Virus record (IMG/VR): IMGVR_UViG_3300030102_003985 | Span: 1-21,629 of that record | Reading direction: 5' to 3' (one strand) | Source of the DNA: a virus | Length of the DNA: 21,629 nt | Shown: positions 8,524 to 17,845 of the stretch, piece after piece | How the letters are laid out: every line of letters starts with the position of its first letter | Numbering within the stretch: the first letter of the stretch is position 1 | The notes under the pieces: generated by a model | The model's database searches: none | Seen by the model: the letters and a program-made list of their open reading frames with translations, nothing else | Told to the model about the DNA's origin: nothing | Position numbers and translations under genes: made by a program

Positions 8524-9461
8524 TGTCAAGAGGATTTTACGATTATAACGGCGAAGGTCAGTACTACACTGATCCACATGGTTTTGGAGACTATCAATAC
8601 CAAAAGATCAGCGATCTTATAGAAACATTTATGACCGTATATGTAGGTGAAAACAAAATAATATCTAAAGCAGACAGATCTGATGTAGCTTTTTTTGCTA
8701 AAAGAGCTTTACAAGAATTAAACTACGATACGTTAAGATCTAAAAAATCTATAGAGTTTGTGGTTGATAACAGGCTTTATGTACCTATGCCGCATGACTT
8801 TGTAGGTTATACAGGCATAAGCAGAATAGATGGCAGCGGTATTAAAAGACCTTTGTACCCAGCTAGACATAGTGGTAATCCTTTAAAAACTAAAGTTAGT
8901 GAAAATCCTAGAAACCCTTGGTTTCACTCTCATACTAACGCTATGAACGGAGAGCTAACAGATTTAGACTACAACGACAATGCTGATGGAACACCAGGCG
9001 ATTCAACTGCTGTAAGCAACTTTCAAAGCATGGGTAATAACGAAATAGATTTAGATTCGCTAGACTACAACGACAATTACTACGATTTTAGCACAGGTAG
9101 AAGATACGGCTTAGAGCCTGAAAACTCTCAAGTAAACGGTAGTTATTTTATGGATTACCAAAGAGGTCATATTTATTTTGGCTCAGACATAGTAGACGAA
9201 ACAGTTTGTTTAGATTACGTGACAGATGGTCTTGGTAAATACGACGACGCTGTCATACACAAGTTTGCTGAAGAAGCTTTTTATAAATGTGTTTCTTACT
9301 ACATTGTTTCTACTGGAGCTAACTATAATCCTGGCATAGTACAAATGATTAAAAAAGAAAAGTTTGCAGCTGTTAGAAACGCTAAGCTAAGACTTTCAAA
9401 TTATAAAACAAAAGAGTTAGAACAAGTTATTAGAAATAAATCTAAAATAATTAAGAGATAA
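8523..9461 (+). CDS. Putative head-tail connector / tail tubular protein A-like
   Basis: A 312-residue protein. Residues about 20-75 are helical (SDLIETFMTVYVGENKI, then SDVAFFAKRALQELNYDTLR), followed by a beta segment (IEFVVDNRLYVPMPHDFVGY) and a long C-terminal helix bundle (KYDDAVIHKFAEEAFYKCVS). This order resembles T7 gp11-type adaptors that join portal to nozzle. Between residues about 145 and 190 lies an Asp/Asn/Gly-rich loop that contains LDYNDN twice and looks like a surface insertion. The start shares its A with the previous stop, and the gene ends one base before the nozzle gene (TAATATG). The neck role is inferred from neighbours; homology to T7 gp11 needs a profile search. Confidence 0.55.
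   Translation: MSRGFYDYNGEGQYYTDPHGFGDYQYQKISDLIETFMTVYVGENKIISKADRSDVAFFAKRALQELNYDTLRSKKSIEFVVDNRLYVPMPHDFVGYTGISRIDGSGIKRPLYPARHSGNPLKTKVSENPRNPWFHSHTNAMNGELTDLDYNDNADGTPGDSTAVSNFQSMGNNEIDLDSLDYNDNYYDFSTGRRYGLEPENSQVNGSYFMDYQRGHIYFGSDIVDETVCLDYVTDGLGKYDDAVIHKFAEEAFYKCVSYYIVSTGANYNPGIVQMIKKEKFAAVRNAKLRLSNYKTKELEQVIRNKSKIIKR
8965..9077 (+). repeat. 17-base direct repeat inside the connector gene
   Basis: Bases 8965-8981 and 9061-9077 are identical (tagactacaacgacaat), 96 bases (32 codons) apart and in the same frame. Both encode LDYNDN, and both are preceded by gattta-rich sequence. This suggests an in-frame segment duplication or conserved acidic loops. Confidence 0.8.
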
Positions 9462-9462
9462 T

Positions 9463-12400
9463 ATGCCTTTATTCAACAGGAACTTTACTAAAGGCAAGAT
9501 GAACAAAGATCTCGACGAGAGACTTGTACCTGCCGGAGAATATAGAGACGCTTTAAACGTAGAAGTATCTACATCTGAAGCTAGCAATGTTGGAGCTTTA
9601 CAAACAGTAAGAGGTAACGTAGAGCTTACTTCTGGCGCTGTGCCTGACGGAAGCTATTGTGTTGGATCTATAATTAACAACGAAGAAAATGCTATATACT
9701 ATTTAGTAGCTGGTGCAGATAGAGTTTTTCCAAACGGAGATTATACTAGAAGCGATTATATAATAAGATACAATATAGATACTTCTAGCATACAATATGT
9801 TTTTGTAGACACCTACGAAGGCTCATTAAGTATAGTTAACTCAGCTCAGGCAGGCGAAGATATTTATTACGAACTTACTAGTAGAAAAGGTTTAAAAACT
9901 AGAGACAGAGTAAGTATATACGACGCTGCTGGTAACTTTATATATAATTCTATTATCAAAGTGTACCTTAACGACTTTGACGAAAATAATCCTAATGGTG
10001 TTATAGTAGAAGGCACTGTAAACAATGCTGTTCCTCAAGGAGCTACTTTAGATTTTACTTCTGATAGACTGTTAAAATTTCAACAAGGAAGATTAATAAC
10101 AGGTATAAACATAATAGACGATATGTTGTTCTTTACGGACAACGCTAACGAGCCTAAAAAAATAAATATAACTAGATCGCTTTTAGGTACTGGAGGTCCA
10201 CTAGCTAGAGTTATGGGTAATGGTGAACACGCTGATTTACCTACTAGATTAGTTTCTGAAAAACCAGAAAGTAGTGTTAATGTTGAAGGCTTGCAAATAT
10301 ATGGCGAGCCTCATTTGTTTGCTAAAGAGCAAGACATAACAGTTATACGTAAAAATCCTAACGCTCCGCCAACTTTAAAAATGTCTGCAACAGCTGTTGA
10401 AAGACTAGACGAAGAAGGCAATGTTAATCCTACGCAGTCAACAGACACTTATACTAACGGCGCTGGATTTAATATATTTGGAGGCGATGAGACAGCTAGC
10501 ACACCTATTGATACGCAAACTGTAATGGCTTTTACAACCAACACAGCTGTAGACTGGAGAGTTGGTGATATAATAATAGGTAAGATACAAGAAGATAATG
10601 AGTTTGATTTTGAAACTCAAGACGCAGATATAAGGCTTCAAATAGTAGAGCCTCAATTAGGTAGCGCTGGTCTACCACCTTATGGGCCTACTGGTAACGG
10701 CTTGCCAAATCCAGAGAATGCTTGGTACGCTACTGTGCTCTCTAGAATAGACGAGTGGCCAACTGATTTTACTATTTTGTTAAAGCTTGAGCTTGAAGAT
10801 CCTTTGTTTGAGTTTAAGTTTCCAAGGTTTGCTTATAGATATAAATACATAGACGGTGAGTACTCTGCGTTTTCACCTTTTTCAGAAGTAGCTTTTTTAC
10901 CTGGCGCTTTTAGGTACAATGCTAAGCAAGGCTACAACTTAGGTATGGCTAACAGAATTAGAAAGCTTACTATAGAAAATTATTTACCTAAGCAAGAAAA
11001 TAGATGCGGCGATATTGTAGAAGTAGATATATTATACAAAGAAGAAGGCTCTACAACTGTTTACACTGTAGAAACTATAAAGCCTACATACGCGTCTCCT
11101 CAATGGAGTAGAGACGGTAGAGGAGCTTATGAAATTAACTCAGAACTTATACACGCTGTAGTTCCTTCTAATCAACTAATAAGACCTTACGATAATGTTC
11201 CTAGAGTAGCATTAGCACAAGAAGTTACAGCTAACAGAGTTGTATATGGTAATTACTTAAATAATTACGACATAAGACGTAATTTAGTAGAAGATCCTTT
11301 TCCAGTTAGAGCTTCACTAAATATAAACTCTAAAGATATAGAAAATGAAGAAGGCGTTTATTTTCCACAGCCTTCAGTTAAAACAATGCGCAAGTATCAG
11401 CTTGGTGTAGTTTATAGAGATGAGTACGGTAGAGAAACACCTGTGCTTACAGCAAATGATATAGGTACTTTAGATGTCCCTAAGCGTTTATGTACTAAAC
11501 AAAACTATTTTCAAGCAGAAGTTTTAAGTCCTGCTCCTTATTGGGCTAAGTCATTTAAGTTTTTTATAAAAGAAACTTCAAATGAATATTACAACTTAGC
11601 TATGGACCGTTGGTATAATGCTCAAGATGGTAACGTTTGGATTTCGTTTCCTTCATCTGAAAGAAACAAAGTAGATATTGATACGTTTTTAGAGCTTAAA
11701 AAAGGTCACGATGTAGATGACGCTGTAATAGATCCTGCTAGATACAAAATACTAGCTATAGAAAACGAAGCGCCTGAGTATATAAAAATAACTAGAAGGC
11801 CTAGAGGTAAAATACTTAATAACGCCACTGGAACACACACTAATGCGCAAAATGAATCTGCTAACTCTTTAATTGGTAGCATAATAGATTTTCCAACAGA
11901 AGGCGGTAATACTGTTTCTATACAACAATCTGTATTTGAGCAAGCTTTTGGAGCTACGGGAGACACAGGTCCATCAGCTCAAGAAATACTAGAAGCTGGG
12001 CCTGATGCTAGTATTAGATTTACTAACTTAATGGGTGAGCGAAGCAACTACTACAGAATTAGAAATATAAATCAAGATCCAGAAGATCAAGTAGGTTTTT
12101 ATCAAATAACTATAGAAGGTCAGTTTAAAGAAGATGTTATAGACATAATGGGTGATCCTAGCGGCGATGGCGCTGCTTTTTGGGCTGGAGTAAAACCTTT
12201 TACTCAGCTAGAAATAGTTGTAAATGTAAAAGAAGACAGACCAGAGTTTGATGGTAGATTTTTTGTAAAAATATATAAAGACTTACTTTTAGAACAATAT
12301 ATATTAAACTCTAACGAAGACGATTTAATACCTGTTTTTTCAATGGGTGTTTCTTATTTGGCAACTTATAAATCAGCCAGCGGTGGTGGTTTAATTAGAG

Positions 12401-15400
12401 GCGGAGGATATGATTATGTAGCTGGTAGAAGTGAAACTACAGGTATTACAGACTTCCTTGAATCAACTGGTATGTTTAATACTGACAATACTTATTATCA
12501 CCCTTGGGGTTATGATCCTAACAACGATGGAGTAGCTTACAAATGGGGAGATAATGCTTTAGTTGGTTCTGACGTGTACGGCCACGACTTTGCTTATACG
12601 CCTATACTATGGCAGCAAGCTGGAATAAGTAATGATTTTACTACCGGAGAGTTTAACAGTATATACATATCTGGTAATGGTACTGTTGAATACGATGAAA
12701 CAAGTGAAGAAGACGATCCAGAAAACGAGACAGAAGCTCTTTCAAGTTTTCTTGGTCCACTTTTTCAAGTTTTTTCGCTAGGTAATATACCTGGTTTAAT
12801 TCTCGCTCCAATTACATTACTTGCTAGCCAAAACCCTGGAATATTCTTTTGGAATGGTGGAGCATCAGGTGGTAAAGGAAGAGAGTGGTGGCATAAACAT
12901 TTTCACGGTCCTTTTGGTGAATATCCTAGAGTTTTTATAGATGATGCTTGGGCTTCTGACTGGAACGTTATAGCAGATAGTTTACCAGATAGCTTAGAAT
13001 ATGGTGACAATGATAGTGTGTCTTCAAAAAATAAAAACGTTTGGAGCAACGGTCACAAAAGTAATGTTCAAGTTGGCTTTGTTGGTGACAACAGCCCTAT
13101 ACTTGGAGGACTTATTCAAGCGCTTGCCGGGGCTTTTGGCGTAGGTGAAAGAGAACATGACGACGCTAGTTGGGGAGCAAGTACTCAAGGCTCGCCTCTT
13201 AATATGCCTGCTTGGGCTTCAAACGGATCTCAAGGTATACGAGGTAACAGAATAGATATAAGTGTTACAAATTTAGGGCCTGGTTGGCCAGATAAAAATG
13301 ATGGATACGAAGAGTCAAGTTCGATGAAGCTTTTTGGCGGTCCTGATGAACCTTCACCAGGAGCACACATGACAGTAAAAGAATTATTAAGAACTTTCTT
13401 TACGTACATGCAATCACCTGGTATTAAATTTAGATTTAGAAGTGATCCAGACAGAGAAGTTTACACTGTCAAAAGATCAGCTAGCCACTGGGGTATAACT
13501 AACTCAAGGCCTTACAAAGGTAATAATAGCTTTGGATTTAACACAGCTGACCAACGAGCTCAATACGCTACAAACAGAAGAAATAAATTTACAATAGAAG
13601 TTAATAAGCAGTTTGGTATGGGGCCTTCTGGTTGGCTACCTACGGCTAACATGGCTCACGATGGTAGCGAAGATACAGTTATACAAGTACTAGGCGCACC
13701 AACAGGTGATTTTGCAGACTTTAGCACGGATAATCCTGGTATATTTGAGACATATCCTAAAGAAGACATTGGCTTAGATATATACTATGAAATTAGTAGA
13801 GCTTATCCAGTGACTTTATCTTATGATAATGACGAGACTTTAGCACTAAAAAACTCTTTAATACTAGCTGTTAACGGAGTTGAAGGGGCTGTAAACTGTA
13901 CTATAACTAAATTTAACTTTAACGATCATAACGCTACTGCTACTGTTTCTGCTACGCTTTCTAATAACGCACCGCCGCTTAATGGAGGCAGTGAAATTTT
14001 AATAGAAGATAACTACGGAGGTCAAGTAGAAATATCAACGAGTGGTAACATTTACAACTATCAAGGGGAACTTAGAATAGCTGTAGATCCAAGGATTAAC
14101 AAAAGCAAGTTTATACTACCTTGGTTTAACTGTTATGCTTTTGGTAATGGCGTAGAATCTGATAGAATTAGAGACGATTTTAATCAGCCAACAATACAAA
14201 ACGGTGTTAAAGCTTCTACTGTTCTAGCAGAGCAATATAAAGAAGAAAGAAGAGGATCAGGTTTAATATACTCTGGTATATACAACTCAAGGTCTGGTGT
14301 AAATAGATTAAATCAATTTATAGCTGGAGAAAAAATAACTAAAGACTTAAATCCTGATAATGGAACAATACAAAAGCTGTTTAGCAGGTATACAAACCTT
14401 TTAGCTTTTTGTGAAGATAAAGTGTTAAAAATATTATCTAACAAAGACGCATTATTTAATGCTGATGGTAATAGTAATGTAACTGCTACAGAAAGAGTGT
14501 TAGGCGCGGTAACTCCTTTTGAGGGTGAGTATGGTATATCTAAAAACCCTGAGTCTTTTGCTGCTGATAACTATAGATGTTACTTTGCAGACAAGCAAAG
14601 AGGCGCTGTACTTAGACTGTCTGGTAACGGCATAACAGCTATATCAGATTATGGTATGAAAGATTATTTTACAGATCTATTTAAAATTTATACTAGTGAT
14701 GGCGCGACACTGTATGGTAGCTTTGATGGTAAAAAAGACGAGTATAATTTAAGTGTTACAGGTATTAATAGTACTGCTTCACTATTAGGGCCTCTTGCTA
14801 ATAAAGGAGCTTATAAAGACACAAGCACTACAATAAGTTTTTGCGAACCTTCAAATGGTTGGGTAAGCTTTAAGTCTTTTATACCTGAAAGTGCTGTAGA
14901 TATAAATAATGAATACTATACGTTTAATAACGGTAGTCTTTATATTCACCATAAAAATCCTAGTACAGCTTTATTTTACGGTAATCCTGTAAATACTAAT
15001 ACAGAGCCTTACGTAAGCGTAATTATCAACGATGCTCCTAGCTCTGACAAAGGTTTTCAAACCATAAAATACGAAGGTAGTCAAGCTAAGGTTGTTAGAG
15101 ATTTAAACTTAAACGATCCTTATTATGCGTTTAGCAAAACAGGCTGGTATTTGGACGATGTAAAGACTGATCTTCAGCAAGGTAGCGCTTATTGGTTTAA
15201 GAAAAAAGAAAGTTTTTGGTTTAGCTATTTAAGAGGTGAAGAAACTACAGAGTCTAACGTAGACACTTGCGAGTTTTCAGTACAAGGTATAGGTAATCCT
15301 TTTTCAGTAGAGCACTCTAGCCCTGATGAAAGACCACCAAGGCCTATAAGAGTAACTGTTAGAGAAGCTGGCGGTGATATAGATGGAACTAATTGGGAAG

Positions 15401-15405
15401 TATAA
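9463..15405 (+). CDS. Giant tail nozzle / tail stabilisation protein (1980 residues)
   Basis: Probably the nozzle of a short tail (functional analogue of T7 gp12 or P22 gp10). Residues 8-55 carry the hallmark FTKGKMNKDLDERLVPAGEY, then RDALNVEV and SNVGALQ, common to stabilisation proteins of crAss-like and many marine phages. A second conserved block spans residues about 1600-1740 (GLIYSGIYNSRSGVNRLNQF, later GEYGISKNPESF and SDYGMKDYF). Between them are beta-rich domains, for example around 455-490 (YRYKYIDGEYSAFSPF). Residues about 1093-1122 are unusually hydrophobic, followed by WWHKHFH at 1142-1148. At 1980 residues it is long for the family as I know it, the extra length lying in the middle. 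It starts at TAATATG after the connector gene. A fused receptor-binding or channel-gating function in the middle region is possible but unproven. Confidence 0.8.
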   Translation: MPLFNRNFTKGKMNKDLDERLVPAGEYRDALNVEVSTSEASNVGALQTVRGNVELTSGAVPDGSYCVGSIINNEENAIYYLVAGADRVFPNGDYTRSDYIIRYNIDTSSIQYVFVDTYEGSLSIVNSAQAGEDIYYELTSRKGLKTRDRVSIYDAAGNFIYNSIIKVYLNDFDENNPNGVIVEGTVNNAVPQGATLDFTSDRLLKFQQGRLITGINIIDDMLFFTDNANEPKKINITRSLLGTGGPLARVMGNGEHADLPTRLVSEKPESSVNVEGLQIYGEPHLFAKEQDITVIRKNPNAPPTLKMSATAVERLDEEGNVNPTQSTDTYTNGAGFNIFGGDETASTPIDTQTVMAFTTNTAVDWRVGDIIIGKIQEDNEFDFETQDADIRLQIVEPQLGSAGLPPYGPTGNGLPNPENAWYATVLSRIDEWPTDFTILLKLELEDPLFEFKFPRFAYRYKYIDGEYSAFSPFSEVAFLPGAFRYNAKQGYNLGMANRIRKLTIENYLPKQENRCGDIVEVDILYKEEGSTTVYTVETIKPTYASPQWSRDGRGAYEINSELIHAVVPSNQLIRPYDNVPRVALAQEVTANRVVYGNYLNNYDIRRNLVEDPFPVRASLNINSKDIENEEGVYFPQPSVKTMRKYQLGVVYRDEYGRETPVLTANDIGTLDVPKRLCTKQNYFQAEVLSPAPYWAKSFKFFIKETSNEYYNLAMDRWYNAQDGNVWISFPSSERNKVDIDTFLELKKGHDVDDAVIDPARYKILAIENEAPEYIKITRRPRGKILNNATGTHTNAQNESANSLIGSIIDFPTEGGNTVSIQQSVFEQAFGATGDTGPSAQEILEAGPDASIRFTNLMGERSNYYRIRNINQDPEDQVGFYQITIEGQFKEDVIDIMGDPSGDGAAFWAGVKPFTQLEIVVNVKEDRPEFDGRFFVKIYKDLLLEQYILNSNEDDLIPVFSMGVSYLATYKSASGGGLIRGGGYDYVAGRSETTGITDFLESTGMFNTDNTYYHPWGYDPNNDGVAYKWGDNALVGSDVYGHDFAYTPILWQQAGISNDFTTGEFNSIYISGNGTVEYDETSEEDDPENETEALSSFLGPLFQVFSLGNIPGLILAPITLLASQNPGIFFWNGGASGGKGREWWHKHFHGPFGEYPRVFIDDAWASDWNVIADSLPDSLEYGDNDSVSSKNKNVWSNGHKSNVQVGFVGDNSPILGGLIQALAGAFGVGEREHDDASWGASTQGSPLNMPAWASNGSQGIRGNRIDISVTNLGPGWPDKNDGYEESSSMKLFGGPDEPSPGAHMTVKELLRTFFTYMQSPGIKFRFRSDPDREVYTVKRSASHWGITNSRPYKGNNSFGFNTADQRAQYATNRRNKFTIEVNKQFGMGPSGWLPTANMAHDGSEDTVIQVLGAPTGDFADFSTDNPGIFETYPKEDIGLDIYYEISRAYPVTLSYDNDETLALKNSLILAVNGVEGAVNCTITKFNFNDHNATATVSATLSNNAPPLNGGSEILIEDNYGGQVEISTSGNIYNYQGELRIAVDPRINKSKFILPWFNCYAFGNGVESDRIRDDFNQPTIQNGVKASTVLAEQYKEERRGSGLIYSGIYNSRSGVNRLNQFIAGEKITKDLNPDNGTIQKLFSRYTNLLAFCEDKVLKILSNKDALFNADGNSNVTATERVLGAVTPFEGEYGISKNPESFAADNYRCYFADKQRGAVLRLSGNGITAISDYGMKDYFTDLFKIYTSDGATLYGSFDGKKDEYNLSVTGINSTASLLGPLANKGAYKDTSTTISFCEPSNGWVSFKSFIPESAVDINNEYYTFNNGSLYIHHKNPSTALFYGNPVNTNTEPYVSVIINDAPSSDKGFQTIKYEGSQAKVVRDLNLNDPYYAFSKTGWYLDDVKTDLQQGSAYWFKKKESFWFSYLRGEETTESNVDTCEFSVQGIGNPFSVEHSSPDERPPRPIRVTVREAGGDIDGTNWEV

Positions 15406-15411
15406 TATAAT

Positions 15412-17844
15412 ATGGCATTAGAAAATTGTAATGTAAGTCAAGTTCAAATTGAAGGAACTGAAGGTGAAACTCAACTATCAGGTTATGTTGATTTATTAAT
15501 TCAACCTTTAAATGGTACTACTGTATCGGCTAGCGAGTTATTTGTTGGAGATGGCGTAGCTCAAGGCGGAAATATATATGTTGGTGGTAATGTTACAAAC
15601 GGTGTAACACAAGTTCAATTTATAGATAATCCTGACGGTACTGTTACGGCTAGAGTTTCGTACGATACTTTTATCTTTGGTCAACTTAATAATGTAAACG
15701 AACTTAGAATAGACATTGATAGAGAAAGAAAGAAAGATCCACCACCACCACCTCCACCGCCACCTCCACCACCGCCACCTCCACCACCGCCTCAAGAAGA
15801 CGTGATACATGCTAAAATTTGGGACGTGTTTGTTGTAGATGAAGATCACGAAGATATTATAGATGTAGAAGATGTTTATAGTAGCTATAATCCTGAAGTG
15901 TTTGATGATGGTTTTGTGATTAATAGAAATGTAACTACAGATTATCCGCAGTACAATCAAGTTTCTACTATACCAGGTTTAGCAGAACAATTAGATGAGG
16001 TTAACGCTGAAAATGATTACATGATTACTAAAAGACATCATGTAAACAAAGTTCCGTATAACGGTTTTAGTTGGAAAGATCCGCAGAGAAGAAATAGATT
16101 TTTAGAAAGAACTGTAAAAATAAGTCAACAAGGTTTAGAGCAAGACAGATATTTTGAAGATGCTTTTGCTGTTGGTGTTCCTTTTTTAAATAATCCTTAT
16201 ATTACTAATCCTAGCGCGTCTTATTACGGCGATGAGTATAGTGAACTTCCAATATGGGAAATATCAAAGCTATACCCTCCGTACAACATTGGAACAAACA
16301 ATATGCAAAAGTTTGCTAACGTAAACTATGCTGTTGTAAACGAGCAAAGTAAAGTGTTTGACGATAGAGGAAATTTAATTGAGTTTAAAGTTGAATACTT
16401 TTTTATATCACCTAGGTTAGGCCAGCAAGTTTCACAGTACTTTACTAACGTTGGTCAATTTTACAATACTTATGCTTTAGCTCAAATCAATGGTGAAGAG
16501 TTTAATATAAACGACCAGATATACAGTACGCTAGTTGGAGCATCAGAAGAAGTACAACAAGCATTTCTTAACGGCACATATAGTGCGGATCATAACAACA
16601 ATGAACCTATTATATTTCCTAACTGGTTTAGTACAAACTTTCTTCAAGTACCTTTAACTATTCCTGATGATTATGCTTTACATCCATTTCCAAATAACTT
16701 ACAAAACCCTACAATTAATATGGGCGGCGGATTACTTTGTTTGCTTGCTTATAAGCTAGACGCTAAAAAAACAAAAAGCCCAGTACCTCACGGTAATGGA
16801 ACTTTTACTATTGCTCTTACTAACGCTCCTAAAAAGGTTCGCGATGCTAGATGGAAGTTTGAAAAAGCTCATTACTTAGGCGGTTCTAACGATATTGTTA
16901 TAAAGTCTGATTTAAGATCAGAGTTTGAAGTTGAAGTTATTGAAAACAATACTAAGTCGTATTACAACTTTGAAGAAAAAGTTTTTAAAAGTGAAAGAAG
17001 TTCTAAGGTTGTTGAGTCAACAGCGGCTGTAACTGAACTAGAAGTAATAATACCTTCTAGATCAAAAACTACAGAGACTTGCGCTACAGTTGCCGGACAA
17101 ACATCTTTAACTTTAGCTACAGCTAACGACAATATAAAAGCTGGTATGCGTGTAATTGGAACTGGTATACCAAACAACACGGTTGTTAAAAAAGAGCGAT
17201 TTATAGATGGTAGACTTTCTACCAATAATATAGAGATAAGTAAAGCCGCTACTGCTACTTCAGGAGCTGTTGCACTAGAGTTTGAGGGTGAAGATACTTA
17301 TACTTTTAATATACGACCTCTTGCTAACAACGTGTCAAATACCACTGTAGAAGACAAAGCTATTAGTGATACTTTTGGCATATCAAACCTTGTTTCTGTT
17401 GGTATTAAATTTACTAGCACTAACTCGGCTTACACTTTGCCAGCTTCTACCACTTTATTAACAGCAATGCCAGGCGCTGAGTATAAAAAGTTTAGTAGTC
17501 AATACGTTAACTCAGACTTTTCTTTACTAACTAGTATAGCTAATAACTATAAAACATATACTATAGAAGCTGTTGTTACTGGAAAAACTGCTGTATCACT
17601 AGGCACAGCAACAGCTAATGTTAACAGGCTACAATCTGAAGATTATATTCAGTTAAGAGATAATCCTATATCAAGCGATCATAAGAAAAATTACAACGTA
17701 GATTTTACTAACAATATAAAGTCTGTAACTTACGACGCTGGAAATACTAAAGTAATAGTTACTGGAGAAATAATCATACACAAGATGCCTAACAAAAGCA
17801 CAGACTTATTAATAGATTTAGATAACTTATTTACACTATCATAA
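15412..17844 (+). CDS. Large virion (tail-associated) protein with an 18-proline hinge
   Basis: An 810-residue protein of unrecognised family, placed between nozzle and internal protein genes and therefore probably a tail or tail-fibre-like component. Residues 1-109 form a Gly/Val/Thr-rich beta domain (GYVDLLIQPLNGTTV, NIYVGGNVTNGV). Residues 110-127 are 18 consecutive prolines between a basic DRERKKD and an acidic QEDV. Residues about 150-480 form a mixed domain rich in Tyr/Asn/Pro (DAFAVGVPFLNNPYITNP). Residues about 490-810 look beta-rich and repetitive, Thr/Ala/Asn-rich, ending in EIIIHKMPNKSTD. The architecture is virion-binding head, rigid proline rod, distal domains, which suits a fibre or spike. 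No lyase or hydrolase motif was identified. The start follows TAATATAATATG with no Shine-Dalgarno. Confidence 0.65.
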   Translation: MALENCNVSQVQIEGTEGETQLSGYVDLLIQPLNGTTVSASELFVGDGVAQGGNIYVGGNVTNGVTQVQFIDNPDGTVTARVSYDTFIFGQLNNVNELRIDIDRERKKDPPPPPPPPPPPPPPPPPPQEDVIHAKIWDVFVVDEDHEDIIDVEDVYSSYNPEVFDDGFVINRNVTTDYPQYNQVSTIPGLAEQLDEVNAENDYMITKRHHVNKVPYNGFSWKDPQRRNRFLERTVKISQQGLEQDRYFEDAFAVGVPFLNNPYITNPSASYYGDEYSELPIWEISKLYPPYNIGTNNMQKFANVNYAVVNEQSKVFDDRGNLIEFKVEYFFISPRLGQQVSQYFTNVGQFYNTYALAQINGEEFNINDQIYSTLVGASEEVQQAFLNGTYSADHNNNEPIIFPNWFSTNFLQVPLTIPDDYALHPFPNNLQNPTINMGGGLLCLLAYKLDAKKTKSPVPHGNGTFTIALTNAPKKVRDARWKFEKAHYLGGSNDIVIKSDLRSEFEVEVIENNTKSYYNFEEKVFKSERSSKVVESTAAVTELEVIIPSRSKTTETCATVAGQTSLTLATANDNIKAGMRVIGTGIPNNTVVKKERFIDGRLSTNNIEISKAATATSGAVALEFEGEDTYTFNIRPLANNVSNTTVEDKAISDTFGISNLVSVGIKFTSTNSAYTLPASTTLLTAMPGAEYKKFSSQYVNSDFSLLTSIANNYKTYTIEAVVTGKTAVSLGTATANVNRLQSEDYIQLRDNPISSDHKKNYNVDFTNNIKSVTYDAGNTKVIVTGEIIIHKMPNKSTDLLIDLDNLFTLS
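15739..15792 (+). repeat. Proline-codon tract with 15-base tandem units
   Basis: Eighteen proline codons in a row, made of CCA, CCT and CCG. A 15-base unit, cca ccg cca cct cca, is repeated exactly at 15754-15768 and 15769-15783, with a partial third copy. It is a GC-rich island in AT-rich DNA and is prone to slippage. Confidence 0.95.
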
Positions 17845-17845
17845 T

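Noticed and set aside
15390-15415. Programmed frameshift joining the nozzle and polyproline proteins
   Set aside because: No slippery heptamer was found at the junction, and the second gene has its own ATG in a TAATATAATATG context like the other genes.
15538-15960. Minus-strand 140-codon open frame rich in Trp and Arg
   Set aside because: It is the antisense of the polyproline codons (CCA/CCG read as TGG/CGG); the + strand gene is continuous with its neighbours and no minus-strand gene exists elsewhere.
15412-17844. Depolymerase or lysis enzyme in the 810-residue protein
   Set aside because: No pectate-lyase ladder, hydrolase or catalytic motif could be identified; only a structural role is supported.
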